Assembly (NCBI GenBank): GCA_964551925.1
Contig: CAZKFA010000025.1
Location: forward strand, 1 to 29,023
DNA from: CAZKFA01 sp964551925
Lineage (GTDB): Bacteria; Cyanobacteriota; Vampirovibrionia; LMEP-6097
Length of the DNA: 29,023 nucleotides
Direction: 5' to 3'
Positions 1 to 8,042 of this stretch are shown in pieces (the stretch's first letter is position 1; each line of letters begins with the position of its first letter). The notes under the pieces were generated by a model. That model was given only the letters and a program-made list of their open reading frames with translations, was not told where the DNA came from and did not search any database. A program made the position numbers and the translations under genes.

Positions 1-2
1 GC

Positions 3-119
3 GGATTATTTAGTATACTTTATTTTAATGTTTTTCAGCAAGGGGGGATTCTTGGTGTTAATGTTAATCGGCGATTCATTTTTTTTAATAAAAAATTTAA
101 TTTTGTTTTTGAGGGATAA
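3..119 (+). CDS. C-terminal end of an unrecognised protein (partial)
   Basis: An open frame enters from the left window edge and stops at TAA 117-119, two bases before the next gene on the same strand. That spacing is typical of an operon. The 38 visible residues alternate aromatic and polar positions (for example GGILGVNVNRRFIFF) and look like terminal beta strands, but no family can be named. A second frame (1-148) is also open but overlaps the following gene and is less convincing. Whether this is a real gene end depends on sequence outside the window. Confidence 0.3.
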   Translation, partial: GLFSILYFNVFQQGGILGVNVNRRFIFFNKKFNFVFEG

Positions 120-121
120 GG

Positions 122-424
122 ATGTCAGCAAGGCTTTTGCAAGATGATTCATTGCCTCAGGTAAGGTTTAAAGAGCATCTTTTAAGTCGGCGGCAAGTAA
201 CCATATTGTTGCTTATTGCGGAGGGTTTGTCCAATGCTGATATTGCTAAGATGCTTTATCTTTCTAAGAGAACAGTTGAAACCTATATCAATAGAATCAA
301 ACAAACAGTAGCCAAGGTTAAGGGTTATAGGATTGCTGATAGGGAGCTAGTCTTGTTTGCTGTCGATCTTATGCAAGGTTTAAAGCAGTTTCAGTCTCCA
401 ATAATAATTGAAGATTGGGATTAA
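122..424 (+). CDS. Stand-alone LuxR/GerE-type HTH DNA-binding protein
   Basis: This 100-residue protein is almost entirely one LuxR-type helix-turn-helix domain (about residues 20-70). The signature LSRRQVTILLLIAEGLSNAD, then IAKMLYLSKRTVETYINRI, matches the family pattern of a tetrahelical DNA-binding unit whose recognition helix carries S-x-R-T-V. There is no receiver or ligand domain in front of it, so it resembles GerE-like single-domain regulators. The start is supported by GAGGG at 111-115, six bases before ATG. The stop codon shares four bases (421-424, TTAA) with the stop of the convergent gene. It may regulate the open frame just upstream; its target is unknown. Confidence 0.85.
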   Translation: MSARLLQDDSLPQVRFKEHLLSRRQVTILLLIAEGLSNADIAKMLYLSKRTVETYINRIKQTVAKVKGYRIADRELVLFAVDLMQGLKQFQSPIIIEDWD

Positions 425-1461
425 AAACTAACGGTCAATTTAGTATTGGATTTTTTGATACGTCTATTTTCGAAACGTAGAGCATGTTCTTTGACTCGAC
501 TACTTGATTCATTTGGTGTGCACACTCTAACCGTGCTACTTGGATTAGCTAGTGGTATGCAATCTCCATTTGGAGTTCGGATCTCACGTCCTTTGCCAAG
601 AGTTTTTTTGAGTTTGAAGATAAACAATTGATCAGGTTTGCTAAACAATGATGAAGTAAAAATCAAATTCTCATCAACAAGGAAACCCACTCTCAGACCG
701 CTATTGAAGTCGGTCTCAGCAAGATTGCGTATTGGAGTTGTATTATTGAGAAGTCTATATTGAAAAGAGTATCCAAAGTTATTAGCACTAATATCCTTGA
801 TAATAATGCGTTGCTTAGATAATCTTCCTTTACCAGAGCTTAGCCAAGCACCACTTAACCTGTTATTAACTTTATTCTGGCGACTAGTAAATGTACTATT
901 AGGAGTAGCGGTAGATGGGATTGTTGTTGGATTAATACCTTGCTTAACTAATTTAATATTATTTATGATAGAGTCATTGACCGTTCCGCCATCACAGCGA
1001 GCGGAGTCTGTTGATAATCTGCGGCGATTTTTTTTCTTAACCATGCTTTTAGCTAGACCTACTGTGTTGCAGTCGGCAAGCTTTGTGATTACTTGATATC
1101 CAGGACCACCACCATTGGTGAAATTTATTTTAGCTATGTAAGTCGTACTGTAACCTAAATTGATGAGATTGAAGACCACTACATCTTCAATTAAAAACCC
1201 CTGTAATGCTTCACTGTCAGTGTTAGAATGAGACAGCTGTTGATAGTTGAATCTTGCTGTCAGGGTCTTTGCCACGGCTAAATTAACTTGCACTGAATCT
1301 ATAAGTACGTTGCTGTTTGTATAAATATCCCAGGTGTCAATAAGTTGCTCAGAGTTAATTGCAGCAACGCTTTTGGCAGCTTGAAGAGAGTTGCTCGTTA
1401 ATAATAGGATTAGAGAGCAATAAAGGGTCGTTATGAGGGTTTGTCTGAGTTTATAGAACAT
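421..1461 (-). CDS. Exported protein of unknown function with two similar halves
   Basis: A 346-residue protein with a clear Sec signal peptide: positive start (MFYKLRQ), hydrophobic core about residues 9-24, then SLQA-A as a likely signal peptidase I site near residue 29. The mature part is polar and beta-rich, with four cysteines in two pairs. It appears to be two copies of a domain of about 125 residues. Each has an L-x-x-x-W motif (LIDTW, LSGAW), a later GFL-(I/V)-(E/D) strand (GFLIED, VGFLVDE), then a DC and a second Cys. No family is recognised. The start is the only Met giving a complete signal peptide. It converges with the LuxR-type gene and is divergent from the HDOD gene at 1592. 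Confidence 0.7.
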   Translation of the reverse strand: MFYKLRQTLITTLYCSLILLLTSNSLQAAKSVAAINSEQLIDTWDIYTNSNVLIDSVQVNLAVAKTLTARFNYQQLSHSNTDSEALQGFLIEDVVVFNLINLGYSTTYIAKINFTNGGGPGYQVITKLADCNTVGLAKSMVKKKNRRRLSTDSARCDGGTVNDSIINNIKLVKQGINPTTIPSTATPNSTFTSRQNKVNNRLSGAWLSSGKGRLSKQRIIIKDISANNFGYSFQYRLLNNTTPIRNLAETDFNSGLRVGFLVDENLIFTSSLFSKPDQLFIFKLKKTLGKGREIRTPNGDCIPLANPSSTVRVCTPNESSSRVKEHALRFENRRIKKSNTKLTVSF

Positions 1462-1515
1462 TAGCTTATCGTTAACTTAGACGAAAATACTCAACTTTTG
1501 TTCCGGTTAGTAAAG

Positions 1516-1570
1516 AATTTGAATTTTTCAGTGGATCCTTAACTGAACCTTAACCTATATTCTGTATACT
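1516..1570 (+). promoter_or_regulatory. Promoter with 11-bp direct repeats, copy A of a shared motif
   Basis: Upstream of the HDOD gene lies TTTTTCAGTGGATCCTTAA (1524-1542), followed by CTTAACTG (1538-1545) and CTTAACCT (1549-1556): 8-bp units with 3-bp spacers, one helical turn apart. A TATACT -10 lies at 1565-1570; no good -35 is visible. This is the layout of OmpR/PhoB-class activator sites, and resembles the cyanobacterial Pho box (YTTAAYY repeats every 11 bp). The same core recurs upstream of the genes starting at 7977 and 21597, both on the minus strand. The regulator's identity is inferred only. Confidence 0.5.
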
Positions 1571-1591
1571 AAGGCCAAGGGAGATTGGGGA

Positions 1592-2320
1592 ATGGGACTA
1601 TTAACTTTAGACAAATATAATCATGATGATAGAGTGAGGATCTCTCCTGTCGTTCTGAAATTAATTCAGATGATTGATGACCCTAAGACGAAGCGATCTG
1701 ATGTCGCTAAGTGGATTTCATTAGATGAGGTTTTATCAACTAATGCGTTTAAGTATGCAAATTCAGCTTTCGTTGGAGCGCTACGTAAATTGTCTTCATT
1801 AGATGAGATAGTTAATCTTTTAGGTTTCAATGTTATTAAAAGTATGGCTATTCTTAGTTCTCTAAGAGCGGTTGTTATTGATAAACAAGAGTGGTTTAAT
1901 ACTATATTTATGGCGGTGGCAGCTAAAAATATTGCGGCTAAATCTGGTTATAGTCATTTGGCTTGCGAAGATATTTATTTAGCAGCGTTGTTGCATAATT
2001 ACACTAAGAGTTTTAATAATGCTGATGACATTGCAAGTGCTCTTGGTGATTATGCTTTGCCTGAAAATATTATTGATATATTGATAGCGCAGAATGGTAA
2101 ACAAGAGGATTTTGGAAAGATTAATGTTGTTATCGCTCTTGCTGAAATATTGCTTGGTCTTCAGAATGTTTCTGAGACTGATTCTGTGACTATTCAAGCT
2201 AATATTGAATACTCTCATCTTAAAACCCTATTTGGCAAGCAGTATTTTGATTATACTTTTATTGATCAAGATTTCTTACATAATATTTGGGGGCAAACCA
2301 AAGAGCTGACTAGTTTATAA
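1592..2320 (+). CDS. HDOD-domain protein
   Basis: A 242-residue cytoplasmic protein. Residues about 15-80 match the start of an HDOD domain: ISPVVLKLIQMIDDPK, then an FKYANSA motif equivalent to the family LrxANSA, then LSSLDEIVNLLGFNVIKSM, equivalent to the I-x-S-I-x-x-A-I-x-x-L-G segment. Later AALLHNYTKSF corresponds to the GLLHDIG element; His is kept but Asp is replaced, so phosphohydrolase activity is unlikely, as is usual for HDOD proteins, which act as signalling or scaffold modules. GGGGA (1586-1590) and AAGGGAG (1577-1583) can serve as Shine-Dalgarno. The promoter carries the shared repeat motif at 1516-1570. There is no attached output domain. Confidence 0.75.
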   Translation: MGLLTLDKYNHDDRVRISPVVLKLIQMIDDPKTKRSDVAKWISLDEVLSTNAFKYANSAFVGALRKLSSLDEIVNLLGFNVIKSMAILSSLRAVVIDKQEWFNTIFMAVAAKNIAAKSGYSHLACEDIYLAALLHNYTKSFNNADDIASALGDYALPENIIDILIAQNGKQEDFGKINVVIALAEILLGLQNVSETDSVTIQANIEYSHLKTLFGKQYFDYTFIDQDFLHNIWGQTKELTSL

Positions 2321-2443
2321 ACTATCCTTTATTTGATTTAGTTGTAGTTGAAGTAAAATTAATACTTTTCGCCAAATTTCAATCTTCTTTATTGCAAAAA
2401 ATGCCGATTAAAGGGAATATAGTTAACTGAAAGGAGTTGATAA

Positions 2444-2734
2444 ATGAAATTAAAAAGAATGTTTCTAGTGTTGTTGCTTTGTGTCCTAGGATTGAATATA
2501 GCAACTAAAGCTGATACCACAGAATCAGTTGTTTCTCAAGAAGTCCAAGTTGAGCTTGATGCTCAAGGAATCTCAGAGCAAGCACAAGTTGAGCCTGATG
2601 CTCAAGGAATCTCAGAGCAGGCACAGGTTGAGCCTGATGCTCAAGTGAATACGGAATCTGCTGAAGAATTAGATTATGACGATATGGCAGATGATGAGTT
2701 TGATGACGAAGATCTTGAAGATATCGACGAGTAA
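2444..2734 (+). CDS. Small exported acidic repeat protein
   Basis: A 96-residue protein with a signal peptide (MKLKRMFLVLLLCVLGLNIATKA, cut likely after TKA about residue 23) and a very acidic mature part. The middle holds a 13-residue unit Q-V-E-(L/P)-D-A-Q-G-I-S-E-Q-A, present twice in full and once in part. The C-terminus is nearly all Asp/Glu with a few aromatics (DDEFDDEDLEDIDE). It has no cysteine after the signal and no lipobox. The start is set by AAGGAG at 2431-2436, seven bases before ATG. A strong terminator follows, so it is probably a single-gene transcript. Function is unknown; the acidic tail could bind cations or a basic partner. Confidence 0.7.
   Translation: MKLKRMFLVLLLCVLGLNIATKADTTESVVSQEVQVELDAQGISEQAQVEPDAQGISEQAQVEPDAQVNTESAEELDYDDMADDEFDDEDLEDIDE
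2546..2644 (+). repeat. 39-bp in-frame tandem repeat, about 2.5 copies
   Basis: Units at 2546-2584, 2585-2623 and a 21-bp partial at 2624-2644 inside the acidic exported protein. The copies differ at only a few positions (for example CTT/CCT for the fourth codon and CAA/CAG), so the duplication is recent or kept uniform. Length variation between strains is expected. Confidence 0.9.
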
Positions 2735-2750
2735 TTAAGATATATAATAT

Positions 2751-2792
2751 AAAACAGCGCTAAGTCTATTGTTTTGGCGCTGTTTTTGTTTT
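2751..2792 (+). terminator. Rho-independent terminator after the acidic protein gene
   Basis: AAAACAGCGC (2751-2760) pairs perfectly with GCGCTGTTTT (2777-2786), a 10-bp stem with a 16-nt loop, followed by a T-rich tract. It lies 17 bases after the stop codon and before aas. Confidence 0.85.
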
Positions 2793-2827
2793 TAGATACT
2801 TATTTGGTGGAATAATATTGATTAGAG

Positions 2828-4954
2828 ATGATTTTTAAGCTCTTAAAATTTATTCTCACCGTTTTTTATCGCATTGAAATTCAAGGCTTAGCTAATTATC
2901 ATCAGGCCGGTGATAAAGTTCTTATTGTCGCTAATCATTTATCGTATTTAGATGCCATACTGTTAGCTGTTTTTTTACCAGAGAAGCCAATTTTTATAAT
3001 TAATACTTATGTAGCAGAGAAGCTCTGGGTTAAACCTTGGTTGAGGTTTGTTGAGTTCTATACTGTAGATCCAGCCCATCCTATATCTGCAAAGCTAATT
3101 GTTAAGAGGCTTAGAGCCGGGGCGAAGTGTGTTGTTTTTCCTGAGGCAAAACTAACTATGACAGGCTCTTTAGCTAAGATTTATGAGGGTCCTGGAATGC
3201 TTGCTAGTCAATCGGGCGCCAAGATTCTTCCTGTTAGAATTGATGGAGTTCAATATTCTATATTCTCAGCATTACCAAATAAGGTTCGAGCTAAGCTATT
3301 ACCCAAAGTAACCATGACTATATTGCCGCCATGTTCTTTGGCTACCGATCTTGTAGGCAGAGAACGTCGTCAAGCCTCTGCTAGAGAGCTTTATGACTTG
3401 ATGTCAGCCATGATGTTCGACAGCTCGGAGTATCAGAAAACATTATTCACTTCTTTGCTTGATGCACGGCATATCTATGGTGCCAAGCATGATGTCGTTG
3501 TTGATATAGAAAAGCAACCTAGTAATTATGATGAGCTTATTACTCGTTCCTTGATTGTTGGTCAGAGGATTAGTCAAGAAACAGAGCAGGGCGATTCTGT
3601 TGGTGTCTTATTGCCTAATATGATTGCTACTATTGTGGTGTTCTATGGCATGCAAGCTTATGCGCGTATACCAGCGATGTTGAACTATACGGCTGGCATT
3701 GCTAGTGTCTTGAGTTCCTCTCAGGCAGCGGCTTTGCGTGTAGTGTATACTTCACGCAAGTTTGTTGATTTATTGGAGCTTGGAGAGCTAATTGGTGAGT
3801 TTTCTAAGATTGGCATCAAAGTTATCTATCTTGAGGACTTAAGAAATCAAATAACTATTGTTGATAAACTTAGTGCTTGGGTTAAATCTAAATTACTGAA
3901 TTGTATGAATTTTTTACCAACTGTTAGTCCACATGATACTGCTGTTGTGCTCTTTACTTCTGGCTCAGAGGGTAAACCTAAAGGAGTCGCTTTAAGTCAT
4001 AGTAATTTACAGGCTAATAGGTTTCAGTTAGGGTCTAGGTTCAATTATGGTATTACCGATGTTGTTTTTAATACATTGCCTATCTTCCATGCTTTTGGAT
4101 TGACGGCTGGTAGTATTTTGCCGTTACTGGCAGGGATTAAAACATTCTATTATCCATCGCCTTTGCACTATAAGATAGTGCCAGAGTTGATATATGAATC
4201 GAAAGCAACAATGCTTTATGGCACTGATACTTTTTTGAGAGGATATGCAAGAGGTTGTCGTCCTTATGACTTCTATACTTTGCGTTATGTTTTTGCTGGT
4301 GCTGAGAAACTGAAGGAAGATACTAGAAAGCTTTGGATGGATAGGTTTGGCATTAGAATTCTTGAAGGTTATGGAGCTACAGAAACAGCTCCAGTATTGT
4401 CAATCAATAGTATGATGCAAAATAAATTTGGCACCGTAGGGCGTTTGTTGCCTGGTATCCAGTATCGTCTTGAGGAAGTTGATGGTATAACTGAAGGTAA
4501 AAAATTATGGGTTAAGGGTCCTAATATTATGAAGGGCTATTTGCTGTGTGAGGAGCCTGGTGTTCTACATGCACTAAAAGATGGTTGGTACGATACTGGT
4601 GATATTGTAAGTGTCGATGACGAAGATTATATTACGATCGTTGGCCGTGCCAAGAGATTTGCTAAGGTTGCTGGTGAAATGATCTCTTTGACCGCAGTTG
4701 AGGAGCTTGTGACATCGATATGGCCAGGCTTTCAGCATGCAATAGTTTCTGTAGATGATAGCAGCCGAGGAGAACAAATTGTTTTATTCACCACCAACCC
4801 TCAGGCGAGTAGAGAAGATATAATTAGTTATATAAAAAAAACTGGGCTAAGTGAGCTAATGAATCCACGTCAAATAAAACATGTCGATTCAATAGCACTC
4901 TTAGCCTCAGGCAAAGTTGACTATCTTACTCTAGAGAAGCTAGTCTTTGATTGA
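2828..4954 (+). CDS. aas: Bifunctional 2-acyl-lysophospholipid acyltransferase / acyl-ACP synthetase
   Basis: The 708 residues match the Aas architecture (E. coli Aas is about 719). Residues 1-200 are a PlsC-type acyltransferase with the HX4D motif in NHLSYLD and the substrate motif around FPEAKLTMTGSLAKIYEGPG. From about residue 215 comes an adenylate-forming domain with the phosphate loop FTSGSEGKPKG, the A5 motif EGYGATETAP and the GWYDTGD motif. Together they activate a fatty acid and re-acylate lysophospholipids at the membrane. No fused LplT transporter is present. The start codon has no strong Shine-Dalgarno; TAATAT lies nine bases upstream. The 3' end overlaps the convergent channel-like gene by 15 bases. 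Confidence 0.93.
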   Translation: MIFKLLKFILTVFYRIEIQGLANYHQAGDKVLIVANHLSYLDAILLAVFLPEKPIFIINTYVAEKLWVKPWLRFVEFYTVDPAHPISAKLIVKRLRAGAKCVVFPEAKLTMTGSLAKIYEGPGMLASQSGAKILPVRIDGVQYSIFSALPNKVRAKLLPKVTMTILPPCSLATDLVGRERRQASARELYDLMSAMMFDSSEYQKTLFTSLLDARHIYGAKHDVVVDIEKQPSNYDELITRSLIVGQRISQETEQGDSVGVLLPNMIATIVVFYGMQAYARIPAMLNYTAGIASVLSSSQAAALRVVYTSRKFVDLLELGELIGEFSKIGIKVIYLEDLRNQITIVDKLSAWVKSKLLNCMNFLPTVSPHDTAVVLFTSGSEGKPKGVALSHSNLQANRFQLGSRFNYGITDVVFNTLPIFHAFGLTAGSILPLLAGIKTFYYPSPLHYKIVPELIYESKATMLYGTDTFLRGYARGCRPYDFYTLRYVFAGAEKLKEDTRKLWMDRFGIRILEGYGATETAPVLSINSMMQNKFGTVGRLLPGIQYRLEEVDGITEGKKLWVKGPNIMKGYLLCEEPGVLHALKDGWYDTGDIVSVDDEDYITIVGRAKRFAKVAGEMISLTAVEELVTSIWPGFQHAIVSVDDSSRGEQIVLFTTNPQASREDIISYIKKTGLSELMNPRQIKHVDSIALLASGKVDYLTLEKLVFD

Positions 4955-6454
4955 TTTGAGCCATTGTTCGAATTCGCGAGCAGCGATTTCTTTGCAACCG
5001 AGTCCAAATGATAATGCAATAGCAACACCAATCGCACCAAATAGGATTGCAAATGCTAGATTAATAATCTCATTTGCAAAGCCCATTTCTCTTAGACCCA
5101 TCGCACCAGCTAGTATTAGGATACCAACCTTCGCTATGGTTGCTAATGTAGAGTGACCACCAGATGTTGATGTAATTGCTTTTCTAGCAAGGTTTGCCAC
5201 CACTATACCAATACCAAATATAATTATTCCTAGTAGAATCTGTCCACCAAAAACAACGAATTGTTCAAGTAGAGAGCTAATAGTGAATAATTGCAACATG
5301 TTGAAAGCTTCAATACTTGCAAATAGAATTACTGCAACTAAAGCAAGATTTCCAACTAATGTTGATGGAGTTGTTTTTGCAGCTTCAGGTTTTACGCCGA
5401 GAGATGCTAGTAAGTTATCAAAACCAACAGAGTGTAGTAAGTTTGTTACTAATTGAGCCGCAAAACGTCCAACGATAACTGCTATGAACAACATTACTAG
5501 TGCCGCTAAGACCATCGGTACTACGGAGAAGATGCTGTTGAGAACGTTAGTAGCAGGTTCAACAATAGTATTAAGTTGTAAAGAGTCTAGAGCCGAGATT
5601 AATACTGGAAATAGAATGAATACATAAACTATTATTCCAAAAACCTCTGATAGACTGCCTTTGCCAAGTACGTCTCCTAGTCCAACTGTTTTGAGTAGTT
5701 GATCTATGCCCATACCAGATAGTAAGTTTGTAACAATTCGTTTTGCAATTCTTGCTAAGAACCAACCCACAAATAAAATAAGTGCAGCACTGAAAATATT
5801 TGGAATGTAGACTAAGAAGCCTTCAAACATTTTATTAACAGGTCCAACAATATCAGTTAAGCCAAGTGCGTCTAGAATTGCAGGCAATACTAATAAAAAC
5901 ACCATCCAGTAAACAGTCTCAGATAAAGAGCTTACTAATAGTGAACTATCAGCTTTGCTTTTGCCTAGATCTAGCTTCTCATACAGGTTTGTTGATGTAA
6001 GCACTTTTGCCAAAACAGTTTTGACTAGAGTTGCTATTAACCAAGCAAATATTAATAAGCCTAAAGCACCCAAAAGTCTTGGAGCAAAAGCTAGTATCTG
6101 ACTAAGCATTTGATTTAATGGCTCAGTCAGTAGTGTTAGCCCAAGGGATTGGAAGAATGCTACTAAAACAAACGACAAAATAAAATAGAAAACTATTCCT
6201 TTTGTATAGCCAGCTATAGAATTGCCTCTACCTTCAGCTTCACCAAGAGAATTCATCAAAACAGAATCTATTTTTGTTTTTTTTATTAATCCTCCAACGA
6301 GTGATGCTACCAATAAAGCAACTAGCCAACCAATAATTAAAATAGCCAGAGCTGCAAGCAAATTCGGTACATAACCACTAATTAGTTGTACTATTTGCTG
6401 GATTGCATTCTGACCCAAATCTTGTAAATAAGTCATATCAAAATTCATTTCCAT
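4940..6454 (-). CDS. Membrane protein with five conserved TM-helix repeats, MscS-like channel family
   Basis: A 504-residue integral membrane protein made of repeated units of about 85-95 residues. Each has an amphipathic or transmembrane helix of the form (V/I)-P-x-(L/I)-L-x-A-L-x-x-L-x-x-x-(G/A)-W-(L/F)-x-A, followed by a polar stretch such as GIDQLL or GFDNLL. Repeats begin near YVPNLLAAL, FAPRLLGAL, YIPNIFSAA, VVPMVLAAL and VFGGQILLG. This is the 'conserved TM helix' pattern of small-conductance mechanosensitive channel relatives; the cytoplasmic MscS beta domain is not seen. GAGG eight bases upstream supports the ATG at 6454. It lies 71 bases downstream of the phosphohexomutase on the same strand, with a hairpin in between. 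Ion selectivity and gating are unknown. Confidence 0.8.
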   Translation of the reverse strand: MEMNFDMTYLQDLGQNAIQQIVQLISGYVPNLLAALAILIIGWLVALLVASLVGGLIKKTKIDSVLMNSLGEAEGRGNSIAGYTKGIVFYFILSFVLVAFFQSLGLTLLTEPLNQMLSQILAFAPRLLGALGLLIFAWLIATLVKTVLAKVLTSTNLYEKLDLGKSKADSSLLVSSLSETVYWMVFLLVLPAILDALGLTDIVGPVNKMFEGFLVYIPNIFSAALILFVGWFLARIAKRIVTNLLSGMGIDQLLKTVGLGDVLGKGSLSEVFGIIVYVFILFPVLISALDSLQLNTIVEPATNVLNSIFSVVPMVLAALVMLFIAVIVGRFAAQLVTNLLHSVGFDNLLASLGVKPEAAKTTPSTLVGNLALVAVILFASIEAFNMLQLFTISSLLEQFVVFGGQILLGIIIFGIGIVVANLARKAITSTSGGHSTLATIAKVGILILAGAMGLREMGFANEIINLAFAILFGAIGVAIALSFGLGCKEIAAREFEQWLKSIKD

Positions 6455-6486
6455 AATCTATACCTCATGGTCTAAAGACTGTCTGT

Positions 6487-6530
6487 ACTAGAAAGTGTTC
6501 CGCATTCCTATGCCCCCCCAATCTTCTAGT
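6487..6530 (-). other. Nested hairpin with a G7 run between two same-strand genes
   Basis: ACTAGAA (6487-6493) pairs with TTCTAGT (6524-6530), and inside it GCAT (6502-6505) pairs with ATGC (6510-6513). A C7 run on the plus strand (6513-6519) gives seven Gs in the minus-strand transcript. The outer arm overlaps the mutase stop codon. There is no U tract, so this is a processing, stability or translation-insulating element rather than an obvious terminator. Confidence 0.45.
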
Positions 6531-7977
6531 CGGGCAACTTAGAGAAATGTCTAATGAAATCAAGCATTTTCTGTAAATCATCCGCGTTGTTCGATTCGAG
6601 ATAAATTCTAGACATTGCTTCAGTACCACTTGGGCGAGCAAGAATCCAAGAGCCATTATCAAGATAAAGCTTGATGCCCTCAGTGCTATCTTTTTTGATT
6701 ACATTAAAGGAAGCGATTTGTTTTAATTCAGAGAATTTTTTGATGAATTTTTCTCTGGCGTCATCTTCACTACCCAGTTCTAGATCTAAACGTTTGTAGA
6801 AATAGGATAAGCCGATCCAGTCTTGTAAATCTGCCCAAAGTTCGTCCAAGCTTTTGCCACTTACTGCAAGAACTTCAGCCATTAGTAGAATTGCTAAGAT
6901 ACCATCTTTCTCTGGGATATGTCCTAGTATGCTCAGTCCGCCAGATTCTTCTGCTGCAATAACAGTATCTTGCTTGCGCATAATATCACCAAGCCATTTG
7001 AAGCCTACGGCTGTTTCGATGGTTTCTAAATTAAATTTACCTGCAATTTTATCTAGTAAATGAGTCGTAGCCACTGTTCTAGCAACAACACCTCTAAATG
7101 CACGTACTTCAAGCAAATAACGCAAAATGATTGCCATTGATTTGTTAGCAGGATAGAAATTGCCATGAGCATCAAGGAAAGCAAATCTATCAGCATCACC
7201 ATCATTACTAGCGCCAAAAATAGCTTGTTTGCTAAGAACAGAGTATTTTAATTCTTGTAATCTACTTTCAATTGGATCTGGCATTGATCCTCCAAAACCC
7301 GCATCATAATTGCCATGTAATACTTCAAGATCAAACCCAGCTTCCCTAAGTAAACTATCAGTGTAATTAATCCCACAGCCATGTAGTGGATCATAAACGA
7401 TTTTTTGAGCTTTAATTTGATTTGCTTTTTGGATTGCGCTGAAGTTTATTAATTTGTGCAGATGATTTAAGTAAGCCTCCCTAGGGTTAATTACTTCGTA
7501 TGCTGCGGTTTGAGAGCCTCTTGCTGTGAAGCTTATAGCAGCCTTATCTATTTCGAGTAAGATAGCGTCCGTTATATCAACAGTTGCTGGTCCGCCATAC
7601 TCAGGTATATATTTGATCCCCATATATTCTGGCGGATTGTGACTTGCCGTAAAGCTTAATGCGCCGCAGGAGTCATATTGAGTTGCAGCGAAGGCGATGG
7701 TTGGTGTTGGTATTGGTTCTGTAATGTATTTCACTGGTATACCCCAAGAACGTATAACATCACAGGCAAATTCTGCAAACTTGTCAGCAAGGAATCTCAC
7801 ATCGTGTCCGATGATTAGTGGTTTATTGGTGCCGTAATGTTCAAGAATGTAATGAGCTAATCCATTTAAGCAAATATTTAAATTTGCATAGGTAAACTCT
7901 TTGGCTATCAGGGCGCGCCAGCCATCAGTACCAAATCTAATGTCATGTAAAGGTGATTGCTTGGAAAATACAGCCAT
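6526..7977 (-). CDS. Phosphoglucomutase/phosphomannomutase family protein
   Basis: A 483-residue alpha-D-phosphohexomutase. In order: the N-terminal FGTDGWRALIAKEFT, the active-site serine loop SFTASHNPPEYMGIKY, the metal loop NDGDADRFAF, the sugar-specificity loop AAEESGGLSI and the phosphate loop ARPSGTEAMSRIYLES. All are intact, so it should interconvert hexose 1- and 6-phosphates. GTDGWR rather than GTDGIRG argues against GlmM; glucose versus mannose preference cannot be decided. There is no Shine-Dalgarno. TATACT (7985-7990, minus strand) ends seven bases before ATG, so the mRNA is probably leaderless. The promoter carries copy C of the shared motif. Confidence 0.88.
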   Translation of the reverse strand: MAVFSKQSPLHDIRFGTDGWRALIAKEFTYANLNICLNGLAHYILEHYGTNKPLIIGHDVRFLADKFAEFACDVIRSWGIPVKYITEPIPTPTIAFAATQYDSCGALSFTASHNPPEYMGIKYIPEYGGPATVDITDAILLEIDKAAISFTARGSQTAAYEVINPREAYLNHLHKLINFSAIQKANQIKAQKIVYDPLHGCGINYTDSLLREAGFDLEVLHGNYDAGFGGSMPDPIESRLQELKYSVLSKQAIFGASNDGDADRFAFLDAHGNFYPANKSMAIILRYLLEVRAFRGVVARTVATTHLLDKIAGKFNLETIETAVGFKWLGDIMRKQDTVIAAEESGGLSILGHIPEKDGILAILLMAEVLAVSGKSLDELWADLQDWIGLSYFYKRLDLELGSEDDAREKFIKKFSELKQIASFNVIKKDSTEGIKLYLDNGSWILARPSGTEAMSRIYLESNNADDLQKMLDFIRHFSKLPD

Positions 7978-7984
7978 TAATCAT

Positions 7985-8029
7985 AGTATAACTGATAGCG
8001 TTAGGATACACTGAAAAATATAAATCCTC
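7985..8029 (-). promoter_or_regulatory. Promoter of the phosphohexomutase gene, copy C of the shared motif
   Basis: Read on the minus strand, GGATTTATATTTTTCAGTG (8029-8011) is followed by TATCCTAACGCTATC and a TATACT -10 at 7990-7985. TTCAGTGT and CTAACGCT sit 11 bases apart, as in copies A and B. The AGGAT and ATCCT halves could also pair as a weak hairpin. It starts 14 bases beyond the stop of the upstream same-strand gene. Confidence 0.5.
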
Positions 8030-8042
8030 GTTTTATAGGCTC

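Noticed and set aside
1..148. Open frame in frame 1 across the left edge and the LuxR-type gene start
   Set aside because: It overlaps the well-supported LuxR-type gene by 27 bases; the frame ending at 119 fits the gene spacing better.
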